Shown here: piece by piece, positions 17,583 to 26,330 of the stretch | How the letters are laid out: the number at the start of each line of letters is the position of its first letter | How positions within the stretch are numbered: position 1 is the first letter of the stretch | Assembly: GCF_018336975.1 (NCBI RefSeq) | Contig: NZ_CP025572.1 | Span: 1,583,910 to 1,647,909 of the forward strand | Direction: 5' to 3' | DNA: 64,000 nucleotides | Source: Marinomonas sp. CT5 | Lineage (GTDB): Bacteria; Pseudomonadota; Gammaproteobacteria; Pseudomonadales; Marinomonadaceae | Position numbers and translations under genes: made by a program | Notes under the pieces: generated by a model | The model's database searches: none | What the model was told of the DNA's origin: nothing | The model's input: the letters and a program-made list of their open reading frames with translations, nothing else

Positions 17583-18089
17583 ATGTCACTTGGCAACAGC
17601 AAGGGGATTCGTCTAGCAGAACTAGACGACGCCCCTGCGATATTAGATATTTTTCAGCGCTGTGACCTATTTGCCACGACGGGGCGTCGACAAGACAACA
17701 TCAGCCTGATCGATATAATTGACTGGTTAGAAAACACCTCCGACCGACACCCAATGTTAGTCCTAGAAGAACAGGGCGAAGCCATTGCTTGGTGCTCTAT
17801 CGAGCCCTTTTATGGTTTGCCTGCTTTTGATCGTGCCTGCGAAATCAGCCTTTACGTTACACCACACTGGCAAGGTAAACGCATCGGTTCACAGCTTTTT
17901 CAATACCTAGAGGCCAATCGATCTGTATTGGGTTTTAGCCATCTTGTCGCCTATATCTATGCCAGCAACCTCACTAGCCAAGGCTTTTTTACGCGCCAAG
18001 GGTTTGAACAATGGGGACTGCTGCCGAATATTGCTCAGAATGAACAGATTAAAGAAGACGTTTTTATTCTTGGAAGAGAGTTTAACTAG
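17583..18089 (+). CDS. GNAT family N-acetyltransferase
   Basis: A 168-residue single-domain acetyltransferase. The acetyl-CoA loop is visible as VTPHWQGKRIGSQLFQYLEANR (Q/RxxGxG/A type) with the following strand HLVAYIYASNLTSQGFFTRQGFEQWG. The closest recognisable subgroup is the phosphinothricin acetyltransferase-like set, but the substrate cannot be inferred. It starts 7 bases after the DUF2333 stop and is followed by a second, unrelated GNAT gene. Confidence 0.85.
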   Translation: MSLGNSKGIRLAELDDAPAILDIFQRCDLFATTGRRQDNISLIDIIDWLENTSDRHPMLVLEEQGEAIAWCSIEPFYGLPAFDRACEISLYVTPHWQGKRIGSQLFQYLEANRSVLGFSHLVAYIYASNLTSQGFFTRQGFEQWGLLPNIAQNEQIKEDVFILGREFN

Positions 18090-18130
18090 CAATAAATAGT
18101 CCGCCTGATTGATAGGGATTGAGTCAAGAT

Positions 18131-18670
18131 ATGATCATTCGAGAAGCGTGTTTAGCCGATCTATCCAATATTGCAAACTTGCATGCCCAAAGTTGGCGTG
18201 ACAATTACAGTGATGTTTTGTCTGAGGAATACCTAGAGAAAAGTGTCTTTGCCGATAGAGCATCAGTATGGACGTCTCGACTAAAAAAACCTTTAACCAA
18301 CCAGTTGGTGTTAGTCGCTGAGTTAGACGACTACATCTGCGGCTTCATTTGCGCGTTTGGTGATCATCATCCAACTTTTGGCACTATCATCGATAATCTA
18401 CATGTAAAATCTGGTAATAAAGGTAAAGGTGTTGGCCGCCAATTGCTCGCCGCCGCGGCATCTTGGGCGACGACTCATTACAAAAACACAGACTTATATT
18501 TAGAAGTTTTAGAGTCTAATATCAAAGCCATTGGATTCTATGAAGCCCTTGGCGCTACAAACATCGGCTCTTCTTATTGGCATACGCCTTGTGGCAATCA
18601 AGCAAAAGAATTTATCTATAGCTGGGGGGTGCTAGAGGTTTTGGTTGAAAAGCTCCAGTTGTCTAAATAG
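18131..18670 (+). CDS. GNAT family N-acetyltransferase
   Basis: 179 residues from the ATG at 18131 (MIIREACLADLSNIANLHAQSW); a TTG four codons upstream would add MSQD. It has the classic GNAT layout: acetyl-CoA loop VKSGNKGKGVGRQLLAAAASWA and C-terminal strand YLEVLESNIKAIGFYEALGA. The substrate is unknown. Only 29-41 bases separate it from the preceding GNAT gene; the two proteins differ clearly, so they are not a recent duplication. Its 3' end overlaps the LysR gene's 3' end by about 8 bases (convergent). Confidence 0.87.
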   Translation: MIIREACLADLSNIANLHAQSWRDNYSDVLSEEYLEKSVFADRASVWTSRLKKPLTNQLVLVAELDDYICGFICAFGDHHPTFGTIIDNLHVKSGNKGKGVGRQLLAAAASWATTHYKNTDLYLEVLESNIKAIGFYEALGATNIGSSYWHTPCGNQAKEFIYSWGVLEVLVEKLQLSK

Positions 18671-19547
18671 AGCGATTATCCATTAAGTGACGCATTTGTT
18701 CGGTGATCCAATCTGTCAATTTATTACTTGGGCTGTCGAGTCGTTTGACGATTCCCACTTCAATTAACTGATCTGTTAAAAAGTCACTTTTGGCGATTTT
18801 TATTTGTTCATAAAACCAACTCGCTTTTGCAATATGCTCTGGCACAATCGCCCAACCTTGATTCTGTGTGACCAACTCACATATCAGATAGTAGCTGTCT
18901 AGGTCCCAATGATCTGGACTTAAGGCGTTTTCACGGTTCTCTCCTGAGCGGTTACACAGCACAAACTGACGATACTGTTGTAACTGAGAAAGACTCAATT
19001 GATCCTCTTGCGCCAGAGGGTGCTTTTTCCCAACGATCAGGATTTTCTTAAAATAGCCTAAAGATTGTAAGGTTAATTTTGGTGGCAGAGCACTGTTGCT
19101 AATCATAAAGCCAATGTCGGCTCTTTGATTCGCTATAGCATTGGCGATGTCATCTTGCGAGCCATTGGTGATCACCAAATGCGTGTTGGGAAAGAGGTCG
19201 CCAACTTGAGAGAAAATAGAATGAATGGTTTCTAGGGGCAGGGCTTCATCCAATGCGATACGCAGTGAAATTGGCTCTTTGTTGGCGGCCGATAAAGCAC
19301 GAGAGTCTAGGCGCAAACATTGGTTAAGTACGGCCCGTGCTTCCGGTAGCATTTCCTTGCCTAAGTGTGTCAGCACGGGAAATTTAGAACTGCGATCAAA
19401 AAGATCAAACCCTAAGTCTAATTCCAAGTTCGCGATGGCACTGCTGATTCGCGATTGCGCTTTATTTAACTGTCTTGCCGCGGCAGAAAAAGAGCCTAAT
19501 TCAGCAGCGGTAACAAAAGCCAATAATTGATCCAATGTCCAGTTCAT
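18663..19547 (-). CDS. LysR family transcriptional regulator
   Basis: 294 residues from the ATG at 19547 (MNWTLDQLLAFVTAAELGSF); in-frame upstream ATGs would add an unusual tail. The N-terminal winged helix (FSAAARQLNKAQSRISSAIANLELDLGFDLFDRSS) is typical. The effector domain begins around residue 90 and appears complete. It is divergent from a MATE efflux gene with about 130 bases between starts, the usual arrangement for a LysR regulator and its target. The ligand cannot be inferred. Confidence 0.9.
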   Translation of the reverse strand: MNWTLDQLLAFVTAAELGSFSAAARQLNKAQSRISSAIANLELDLGFDLFDRSSKFPVLTHLGKEMLPEARAVLNQCLRLDSRALSAANKEPISLRIALDEALPLETIHSIFSQVGDLFPNTHLVITNGSQDDIANAIANQRADIGFMISNSALPPKLTLQSLGYFKKILIVGKKHPLAQEDQLSLSQLQQYRQFVLCNRSGENRENALSPDHWDLDSYYLICELVTQNQGWAIVPEHIAKASWFYEQIKIAKSDFLTDQLIEVGIVKRLDSPSNKLTDWITEQMRHLMDNRSI

Positions 19548-19679
19548 TTCTTTTCTCATAAAGGGGCTCATAGGGCAGAGGTATTGTTTTATCCATTCGT
19601 TAAGCGGATGGTAACTAACTTTCTTATATCTCAATTGAGTATATTATGCCTGCATTGTTCATTTTTAGGTATTTTTGTT

Positions 19680-21059
19680 ATGCAAGCCGATCCGCAGATT
19701 CAACCTTCACAATCCGTCGCTGGTACGTTTTGGCGTTTTGCCATTCCTTCTATCGTCGCTATGTTAGTCAGTGGACTGTATCAAATCATCGATGGTTTCT
19801 TCGTTGGTCATTTTGTTGGAGCAGACGGATTAGCTGGCATTAACATGGCGATTCCTTTGCTTGGTCTAATCATGGGGTTTGGTCTGTTGGTAGGGATGGG
19901 CGGAGGCAGTGTCTTGTCTAACTATCGTGGCGAGAACAACCTTTCTGCCACCCAAGCAACCTTGGTCACGTCATTATGTTTAATCGTTTTGATTGGCCTA
20001 TTGGCCACGGTTGTTTTTATCGCCTTTGGGCAAACGTTGCTGGATTTGCAAGGTGCAACGGGCGTGACGCTTGATATGAGCTGGAGTTATGTGCAGACCA
20101 TGTCATTTGGCGCGCTTATCTCCATTGGTGCCAGTGCTATGCCTATGCTTGTGCGTAATGATGACAGCCCAAATCGTGCAACGGTATTCATTGTGGCTGG
20201 AGCCTTAGCGAATATTGTCTTGGATTATATCTTTTTAGCTTATCTTGATATGGGGCTGAGAGGGGCCGCGATCGCCACTCTGATCGCCCAATTTTTTACC
20301 TGTGTATTGTGCTTGCGCTATTTTATGTCATCCAAAGCGAAAACCAAGCTAGCCATTAAGCAACTTGATAAAGCGATTGCAATTCGAATCGTGCAGCTAG
20401 GATCCTCCAACTTGGTGATGTTTATCTATTTTAGCTTTGTCATGGCGTTCCATAATTTGCAATTTATGGCATACGGAAATACCACGCAACTCGCGGCCTT
20501 TGCGATCGTTGGCTATGTGGCAAGTTGTTACTACTTTTTTGCTGAAGGCTTGGTGAGTGGCTTGCAACCACCTGTGAGTTACTACTTAGGTGCCAAGCAA
20601 TACAAACGGATTATTGAAACGGTAAAACTGGCGTTTTCCATTACTGTTGGATCAGGTATTGCTCTGGTGATACTGCTCAATATGTTCCCAGAACTTTTTA
20701 TTAGTGTCTTTACTTCAGGTGACGATGTTTTAGTGGCCGCAAGTAAAAACGGTATTCGTCTTCACCTGTTAGCATTGTTCTTAGATGGTTTCTTATTTAT
20801 GGCATCGATCTATTTCGTTGCGGTTGGTAAAAGTGGACAGGCTCTGTTTGTGTCTGTTGGCAACATGTTGATACAGATTCCATTTTTATTCATCCTGCCG
20901 AAATACTTAGGAGTCGATGGGGTTTGGTTAGCCGTTCCACTCTCCAACATCGCATTCACATTGATCGTACTGCCGATGCTATTGATTAATCTGAAAGGGT
21001 TGAAGAAAATGCATAATCAACAAAGTGATATTGGAACAGGAGTGGTCGCTTATCCGTAA
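19680..21059 (+). CDS. MATE family multidrug/sodium antiporter
   Basis: 460 residues from the ATG at 19680 (MQADPQIQPSQSVAGTFWRF). The upstream open frame overlaps the LysR promoter and start and is not supported. Twelve hydrophobic segments in two MatE halves are visible, with typical motifs IPSIVAMLVSGLYQIIDGFFVGHFVGADGLAGIN and the second-half counterpart around FAIVGYVASCYYFFAEGLVSGLQPPVSYYLGAK. These transporters export cationic drugs or metabolites in exchange for Na+ or H+. Regulation by the divergent LysR protein is likely. Confidence 0.9.
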   Translation: MQADPQIQPSQSVAGTFWRFAIPSIVAMLVSGLYQIIDGFFVGHFVGADGLAGINMAIPLLGLIMGFGLLVGMGGGSVLSNYRGENNLSATQATLVTSLCLIVLIGLLATVVFIAFGQTLLDLQGATGVTLDMSWSYVQTMSFGALISIGASAMPMLVRNDDSPNRATVFIVAGALANIVLDYIFLAYLDMGLRGAAIATLIAQFFTCVLCLRYFMSSKAKTKLAIKQLDKAIAIRIVQLGSSNLVMFIYFSFVMAFHNLQFMAYGNTTQLAAFAIVGYVASCYYFFAEGLVSGLQPPVSYYLGAKQYKRIIETVKLAFSITVGSGIALVILLNMFPELFISVFTSGDDVLVAASKNGIRLHLLALFLDGFLFMASIYFVAVGKSGQALFVSVGNMLIQIPFLFILPKYLGVDGVWLAVPLSNIAFTLIVLPMLLINLKGLKKMHNQQSDIGTGVVAYP

Positions 21060-21524
21060 TCTCTGAACCTATTAATAAAGAACACTTTGTTCAAGGTGTT
21101 CTTTATTTGCTTCCATTCAAACGCTTTGTATTCCTCACCTTTTTTCCGCTCTGCTGAGCGGGTAACTTTTTGCAAGCGCCCAAAAAGTAACCAAAAATGC
21201 GCTTTATCGGGCTATCGCCCAAACGTCTCATTCATATTGTTAAATACTAGTTTGGCAAGACGATTTTTATCGTAAGGCATAGATTGGCTTTTCTGTTTGT
21301 GAAAGTCTTTCTGTTAATGACCCTGAAACTCCATAAAGTCGCGCAACTTCGTCGCGTCGAAGCCGCTTCTTTAGCTTATTTGCTTCCATTCAAACGCTTT
21401 GTAATCCCTACCTTTTTTCGCTCAGCAGGGCGAAGCCATGTATGCAAACTAGGAATCGTTGAGGTGTAACAGATATACTTGTGGATCAAAGAAAATTAAC
21501 TCAACCTCACGAAGTACCCAATCT
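21060..21524. repeat. Intergenic repeat region with a 28-bp exact direct repeat and REP-like hairpins
   Basis: No convincing gene in these 465 bases. A unit starting TTATTTGCTTCCATTCAAAC occurs at 21104 and 21376, identical for 28 bases and similar for about 55 (followed by ACCTTTTTT and a CGCTC...GCRGG motif). The first copy continues into CCGCTC-TGCT-GAGCGG (21147-21162) and GGTAACTTTTTG / CCAAAAAGTAACC (21162-21193), two adjacent stem-loops. The second is a motif I associate with widespread extragenic palindromes in proteobacteria, though I cannot name its family. Short open frames here are repeat-derived. Confidence 0.7.
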
Positions 21525-22052
21525 ATGCGTTTGTTAAAGTCATCAATTCATCCTAGTCTCGAGTCTGTTGATCAATCTTCCTTCTTACGTCTTGCTGCCC
21601 GTGGAATTATTTTAAAAGGCGAGGATATTTTGATGCTCTATACCCAGCGTTATGATGATTACACCTTGCCGGGTGGTGGGATTGATGAAGGGGAAGATCA
21701 GGTTGATGGTTTGATCCGTGAGTTAACGGAGGAAACTGGCGCAAGGAATATTCGTAATGTCGAGGCGTTTGGTTTGTATGAAGAGTTTCGGCCTTGGTAT
21801 AGAGAGGATTTCGATATCATGCAGATGAAGTCTTATTGCTATACCTGTGAGATTGACGAGCAGTTAGGCGAGACCAGCCTGGAAGATTACGAAGTGAAAA
21901 ATGGTATGAAGCCAGTGTGGATTAATATTCATGAGGCGATTGAGCATAATATCGAGACAATTAAAAACAGTGAAAAAAAAGGGATGTCGATTGAACGAGA
22001 GACGTTTTTATTGTGTTTGATTCGTGATGAGTTGTTAGGAGTGTCGAGCTGA
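21525..22052 (+). CDS. Nudix hydrolase
   Basis: About 176 residues from the ATG at 21525 (MRLLKSSIHPSLESVDQSSF); an upstream TTG-initiated extension runs into the repeat region and is unlikely. The Nudix box is present: GGGIDEGEDQVDGLIRELTEETGA fits Gx5Ex7REUxEExGU. The domain spans about 25-150. Substrates of the family are nucleoside diphosphates linked to another moiety; this one cannot be specified. It is followed after 37 bases by a small lipoprotein gene. Confidence 0.87.
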   Translation: MRLLKSSIHPSLESVDQSSFLRLAARGIILKGEDILMLYTQRYDDYTLPGGGIDEGEDQVDGLIRELTEETGARNIRNVEAFGLYEEFRPWYREDFDIMQMKSYCYTCEIDEQLGETSLEDYEVKNGMKPVWINIHEAIEHNIETIKNSEKKGMSIERETFLLCLIRDELLGVSS

Positions 22053-22089
22053 TTGATTTAGCTCGGGTGCTTTTACGCGGGAGTTGGGG

Positions 22090-22536
22090 ATGTTGAACAG
22101 AACGTTTTTCTATTTATTTGTGTTTATTTTATTGCAAGGGTGTTCAAGCCATATGCCGAAATTAGGTGTTTCTAATGGAAAGTTAGCGGCGTGTCCTAGC
22201 TCGCCAAACTGTGTGAGCAGTCAGGCTGCTGTCGGTGATAAGCATTACATTGAGCCTATTGTGTTGAAGGCGTCTATGGCGTCTGCCCATGACAAGGTGA
22301 TGTCGGTACTGGAGTCTTCGAGGCGTACTAAGGTTGTGGTGAATGAAGAGAATTACATCCATGCTGAGTTCACATCAGCGGTGTTTCGTTTTGTCGATGA
22401 TGTGGAGTTTTTGTTTGCCAAAGAACGAGATGGGGAAGTGATGGTTGATATTCGTTCTGCCTCTCGCGTTGGGCATTCCGACTTTGGGGTGAATCGCAAG
22501 CGAATGGAAGACATTCGCGGCAAACTAGAAGAGTAG
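22090..22536 (+). CDS. DUF1499 family lipoprotein
   Basis: 148 residues from the ATG at 22090, with GGGAG a few bases upstream. A lipoprotein signal (MLNRTFFYLFVFILLQGC, lipobox LLQGC) precedes a DUF1499 domain whose hallmarks are visible: LAACPSSPNCVSSQA near the start, FTSAVFRFVDDVEFLF in the middle and VDIRSASRVGHSDFGVNRKRMEDIR at the end. The family's function is unknown. It is part of a run of small plus-strand genes (Nudix, DUF1499, DUF1294). Confidence 0.88.
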   Translation: MLNRTFFYLFVFILLQGCSSHMPKLGVSNGKLAACPSSPNCVSSQAAVGDKHYIEPIVLKASMASAHDKVMSVLESSRRTKVVVNEENYIHAEFTSAVFRFVDDVEFLFAKERDGEVMVDIRSASRVGHSDFGVNRKRMEDIRGKLEE

Positions 22537-22572
22537 TGTTTATGATGCTTGATTCGATAGGTAAGGAATAAG

Positions 22573-22866
22573 GTGTCTGGTTTCATAGTGTTGCTGGGAT
22601 TTTATGGGATTATGGGGCTGGTTACCTTTTGTATTTATAGTGCGGATAAGTCGGCGGCTAAACGGGGTAAGCAGAGAGTACGAGAATCGACCCTGCATTG
22701 GTTGTCTTTATTTTGTGGGTGGCTCGGTGCTTTATTGGGACAAAAACTATTTCGTCATAAGATTCAAAAGCGGCGTTTTTTAGCGATGTTTTGGTTGACG
22801 GTTATCGTAAATATTATGGCTGTCAGTTATATCGTCTATCTTCTTAACTTTGCTGAGGTTAGATAA
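22573..22866 (+). CDS. DUF1294 family small membrane protein
   Basis: 97 residues from a GTG start with TAAGGAATAAG before it. Hydrophobic segments lie at about 3-22, 42-58 and 72-93. The DUF1294 pattern is clear: YSADKSAAKRGKQRVRESTL, then FCGWLGALLGQKLFRHKIQKRRF. In larger relatives this domain is fused to a cold-shock domain; here it stands alone. Function unknown. Confidence 0.85.
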   Translation: MSGFIVLLGFYGIMGLVTFCIYSADKSAAKRGKQRVRESTLHWLSLFCGWLGALLGQKLFRHKIQKRRFLAMFWLTVIVNIMAVSYIVYLLNFAEVR

Positions 22867-22972
22867 TCTCGTTACGTTATGTAATTTACATAGATTTTTT
22901 AGGCAAACACCATAGATAATCAATATTTAGATACGACGCTGGGTTAGCTTGTTTTCTATACTTCTTTAAACA

Positions 22973-23878
22973 ATGTTAATGCGTTTGGGTGCCTGCCTTA
23001 TGAATAAAAAAGAACTTGCGATTAATCTAGCTGATGTGATGGAGCTCATGCTGGATGCCGTTTGTATTGTAGATCGTGATGGAATATTTGTTTTTGTCAG
23101 CGCAGCGTTTGAAAAGATGTTTGGTTATGCTCCACAAGAAGTGATTGGTAAACCTATGGTAGAAATGGTTTATCCAGAAGATAGGGAAAGAACGCTGGAT
23201 GTTGCTGAATCTGTGGTGGGTGGTTATATGCTGCCTGGCTTTGAGAATCGGTGGGTGCGTAAGGATGGTAAGGTAGTGAATGTGTTGTGGTCGGCGAGAT
23301 GGTCTGACGAGCATCAGGTAAGAATCGCAGTGGCTCATGATATCACCGAGCGCAAGAAAATGGAGGCTCAGTTGCTTTATGCCGCAGGTCATGATGATTT
23401 AACGGGGTTACCTAATCGTACTTTGCTTTTGGATCGTTTGCAGTCGTCGCTTATGCTCGCGGAGCGTGAGAGAGCCGGATTGTCAGTTTTGTTTATTGAT
23501 ATCGATGGTTTTAAAGAGATTAATGATGGTTATGGGCATGCCATTGGAGATCTACTGTTGCAGCAAATAGCGATTAGGTTAGTTGGCTGTGTTCGTAAGT
23601 CTGATACGGTTGGGCGTCTGGGAGGCGATGAGTTTTTAATTGTCTTAAATAAGGTAAACCATACAGAAAGTGCTTCTTTGGTCGCTGAAAAGATCCGTGT
23701 TGCCTTATCGGATGTTTTTGTTATTGAAGGTGCTTTGTTGTCTGTTTCTGCCAGTATTGGTATTGCTTGTTACCCTGAATATGGAAAAGAGGCGTTGGAG
23801 TTGGTGCAGTTTGCTGATAAAGCTATGTATCAGGCAAAAAACTGTGGCGGCGATAAGGTTATTTTGTCTGTTACCTAG
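22973..23878 (+). CDS. PAS-GGDEF diguanylate cyclase
   Basis: 301 residues (292 if the third in-frame ATG at 23000 is used). A PAS domain (about 20-135, MLDAVCIVDRDGIFVFVSAA; HDITERKKMEAQL linker) is followed by a GGDEF domain (about 140-300) with DDLTGLPNRTLLLDRL and the intact active site GRLGGDEF. An RKSD motif five residues before GGDEF is a complete inhibitory I-site, so cyclic-di-GMP feedback is expected. No membrane segment, so it should be a cytoplasmic cyclase sensing an internal cue. No target gene is obvious nearby. Confidence 0.92.
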   Translation: MLMRLGACLMNKKELAINLADVMELMLDAVCIVDRDGIFVFVSAAFEKMFGYAPQEVIGKPMVEMVYPEDRERTLDVAESVVGGYMLPGFENRWVRKDGKVVNVLWSARWSDEHQVRIAVAHDITERKKMEAQLLYAAGHDDLTGLPNRTLLLDRLQSSLMLAERERAGLSVLFIDIDGFKEINDGYGHAIGDLLLQQIAIRLVGCVRKSDTVGRLGGDEFLIVLNKVNHTESASLVAEKIRVALSDVFVIEGALLSVSASIGIACYPEYGKEALELVQFADKAMYQAKNCGGDKVILSVT

Positions 23879-24153
23879 GGATTTTTACTTTGGGTTATTG
23901 AGCACTTCTTTTTCAACAGGTAATATTCTTATCACGTCTCATCACTCTTCTGCTGGTGTATTTTCTGGTGAAAATTAGCAAATATACTGAAAATACACAT
24001 TCTGTTTGATCCGTGGTTTACGATTTGCTTTCTTCGAGCTGTTTTCCGTTTTACTATCGGGAGATTGGGCGAGAGGTAAAGCCTAGAGTCCACATAATAT
24101 TGGTGTTGATCACTGGTGTTGTTTGTAATCATTTAACTTTATAGGAAACAATA

Positions 24154-25152
24154 ATGGCGGCTTTTGGTAGCGTGTTTATGCCTAAAATGGCATTGGCAAC
24201 ATTCGAAAATAATCAATGGAGTGATGCAAGCATTGTCGCATCAGACAGTATTCAAATGCATCCTGGTGCCCATGTATTACATTACTCAAGTACTTGTTTT
24301 GAAGGCTTGAAGGCATTTCGCCATGCGGATGGTAGCGTACATGTATTTCGTATGGACCAAAATATTAAACGTCTGGCTCAAAGCTCACGTTTGTTGTCTT
24401 TGCCTACGATTGATGAAGCCCAAGTGTCTAAAATGATTGTTGATGTGGTCGCTGAGTTTGCTACAGATGTTCCTGAGCCGCCAGGGTCCATGTACATTCG
24501 TCCGACTCATATTGGTACGGAAGCCGCCGTGGGCAAAGCGGCTGCACCAACGGCAACATCAATGTTGTATGTGCTGTTGTCTCCTGTTGGTGATTACTTC
24601 ACTGGTGGTGATAAAGCGCTTCGCTTGCTATTGGATGAAACCGGTATGCGTTGTGCGCCACATATGGGTATGATCAAAAGTGGTGGTAACTACGCCAGTG
24701 CTTTGGGCCCTATTTCGAAAGCAAAAGAAGAAGTTCAGGCTGATCAGATTTTATTTTGCCCAAATGGTGATGTTCAAGAAACAGGTGCGGCTAACTTCTT
24801 ATTGATCGATGGCAACGAAATCATTACCAAAGGTTTGGACTCTTCTTTCTTACATGGTGTGACGCGTTCTTCTATCTTAACGCTGGCAGCGGATTTGGGA
24901 ATGACAGTGAGTGAACGTGATTTAACCGTTGCTGAATTGTTAGAGCGCGCTGCTAAGCCAGAAGTAGAAGCGGTATTGTCTGGTACAGCTGCAGTATTAA
25001 CATCTGTTGGTACTTTCATTCATAACGAGAAAGAGTACAAAGTTGGAACAGGTGAACCAGGCCCTATTGCGCAGAAGCTACGCCAAGCATTGAATGATAT
25101 TCAATGGGGTAAAGCAGAGGACAAGCATAACTGGTTAACGAAAGTTTGCTGA
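24154..25152 (+). CDS. ilvE: Branched-chain amino acid aminotransferase
   Basis: A 332-residue fold-type IV PLP enzyme of the longer (BCAT type II) branch: HYSSTCFEGLKAFRHADG near the start, MYIRPTHIGTEAAVG, the PLP lysine in MGMIKSGGNYASAL and QETGAANFLLIDG. It transfers the amino group between glutamate and the keto acids of leucine, isoleucine and valine. ATG at 24154 preceded by TAGGAAACAATA. A bidirectional-looking terminator follows at 25168-25207. The preceding 275 bases (23879-24153) hold no gene and should contain its promoter. Confidence 0.93.
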   Translation: MAAFGSVFMPKMALATFENNQWSDASIVASDSIQMHPGAHVLHYSSTCFEGLKAFRHADGSVHVFRMDQNIKRLAQSSRLLSLPTIDEAQVSKMIVDVVAEFATDVPEPPGSMYIRPTHIGTEAAVGKAAAPTATSMLYVLLSPVGDYFTGGDKALRLLLDETGMRCAPHMGMIKSGGNYASALGPISKAKEEVQADQILFCPNGDVQETGAANFLLIDGNEIITKGLDSSFLHGVTRSSILTLAADLGMTVSERDLTVAELLERAAKPEVEAVLSGTAAVLTSVGTFIHNEKEYKVGTGEPGPIAQKLRQALNDIQWGKAEDKHNWLTKVC

Positions 25153-25167
25153 GTAAAGTCCAGAATC

Positions 25168-25207
25168 AAAAAAAGGAGCTGAAGTTCTAAACTTCCGCTC
25201 CTTTTTT
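25168..25207. terminator. Terminator between ilvE and the outer-membrane protein gene
   Basis: AAAAAAAGGAGC ... GCTCCTTTTTT outer stem with an inner GAAGTT/AACTTC stem. T-runs on both strands let it serve the two convergent genes. Confidence 0.85.
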
Positions 25208-25239
25208 ATGTATGCAATATTTAACTTTATATCGCTTAG

Positions 25240-25788
25240 TTACAGAGCCAGTCTTAGAGAAGCAAAAATGGCGTTTTGATCTTGCTGAGCAAATTGAGCT
25301 ACGTCATAATTTGCTCCAATCGAGAAGTTTTTGGTCATGTAGTATCTAAGTGCTAGAGCAAAGCTGCTGTCTGTTTCTCTAAAAACATCATCATATTTGA
25401 ATTTTCCTTCAAACTCTAATCGGTCAGCCAATGAGCTACGCAAGCCAGCAGTAAACCTGTAACCTGTTTCATCATTATTACCATAATCAGCTTTGACTAA
25501 TTGCAGCGTACCAAACAGGTTTGAGGCTCGACCCACAGGCGCATAAATGCCTGCACCAATCGCAGTAACGTCAAGGTCGCCATACTCTGTTGATTCTGCA
25601 GCAATGAACGGGCCATTTCCTAACTCAAAAGCACCAGAAAGAGAAGAGTAGTCATCATTAGACGGGTTGGAATTGTCTGGGTCTATTTTACCAAAACCAT
25701 AATCTAGGTAGGTAAATGTCGCCGCTTGAGCGCCAGTTGAAAGGGCAATTGTTGTTGCCGCCAAACCTGCAAGTAGTATTTTTTTCAT
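25240..25788 (-). CDS. Predicted outer-membrane beta-barrel protein (YfaZ/OmpA-like)
   Basis: 182 residues from the ATG at 25788, which has GGAGAAGAAC just upstream; a longer open frame has no such site. A signal peptide (MKKILLAGLAATTIALSTGAQA) precedes a mature part made of alternating aromatic and polar strands (FTYLDYGFGKID, YRFTAGLRSSLADRLEFEGKFKYDD, FALALRYYMTKNFSIGANYDV, AIFASLRLAL), fitting an 8-stranded barrel. The last residues end in a hydrophobic beta strand as expected for Bam recognition. Function unknown; it resembles small YfaZ-type porin-like proteins only in outline. Confidence 0.75.
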   Translation of the reverse strand: MKKILLAGLAATTIALSTGAQAATFTYLDYGFGKIDPDNSNPSNDDYSSLSGAFELGNGPFIAAESTEYGDLDVTAIGAGIYAPVGRASNLFGTLQLVKADYGNNDETGYRFTAGLRSSLADRLEFEGKFKYDDVFRETDSSFALALRYYMTKNFSIGANYDVAQFAQQDQNAIFASLRLAL

Positions 25789-26002
25789 GTTCTTCTCCAT
25801 GTATTCGATAAATAAAAATGCAACGCAAAGTCTGTACTTTGCGATTTTATTTACCATGTAAGCGGCATCAATAGCTTAAAGTTTAATGAAAACGCATTAT
25901 TTATTTAATCTGAGTTCGTATTTTTGGGTAAGCTGATGATATAAATAAGATATTATTTTTACGTGAATAGGTAGTTTTAGACTCATTTAAAGGGTGTTGT
26001 TT

Positions 26003-26281
26003 ATGAAATCGCTTCTGAGAAAGCTCTGTTTTCCGGTTTTGAGTATGTTTGAGTCTGGAGAAGGGGAATACGATTATAAGCCATCTCACCGAACGATATT
26101 GATTGTGCTCGGAGGACTGTGTTTGGTGATTGCATCGGCTTCTTTGGCAGTCACTTTAGTAACGCGTGAACTTGCTGGTGTGATTCCGATCCTACTGTTT
26201 TTATTGACTGGGTTAATTTGTGAAATAGTTGGATTGCTGGGAACTGATCGGGCGGTTGCTAGAATTTGGAAGCGAAACTAA
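26003..26281 (+). CDS. Small two-helix membrane protein, function unknown
   Basis: 92 residues from the ATG at 26003 with AAAGGGTG upstream. A basic N-terminus, a polar stretch (ESGEGEYDYKPSHR) and two membrane helices (about 34-53, TILIVLGGLCLVIASASLAVTL; 60-80, VIPILLFLLTGLICEIVGLL) end in RIWKRN. I do not recognise a family. It is followed at once by a strong terminator, which argues for a real single-gene transcript. Confidence 0.65.
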   Translation: MKSLLRKLCFPVLSMFESGEGEYDYKPSHRTILIVLGGLCLVIASASLAVTLVTRELAGVIPILLFLLTGLICEIVGLLGTDRAVARIWKRN

Positions 26282-26283
26282 GT

Positions 26284-26309
26284 AAAAGGCGACATCGTGT
26301 CGCCTTTTT
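26284..26309. terminator. Terminator shared by the small membrane gene and cpxP-like gene
   Basis: AAAAGGCGACA-TCG-TGTCGCCTTTTT: an almost perfect stem with A- and T-runs on both sides, starting 3 bases after the plus-strand stop and 22 bases from the minus-strand stop. Confidence 0.88.
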
Positions 26310-26330
26310 GTATTGGTATGTGACATAAAA

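Noticed and set aside
19527..19679. N-terminal extension of the MATE transporter
   Set aside because: It would overlap the divergent LysR start and lacks a ribosome binding site, whereas the ATG at 19680 gives the normal N-terminus.
21087..21469. Short plus-strand frames in the repeat region
   Set aside because: They consist of repeat and stem-loop sequence; the same peptide-like strings arise wherever such repeats occur.
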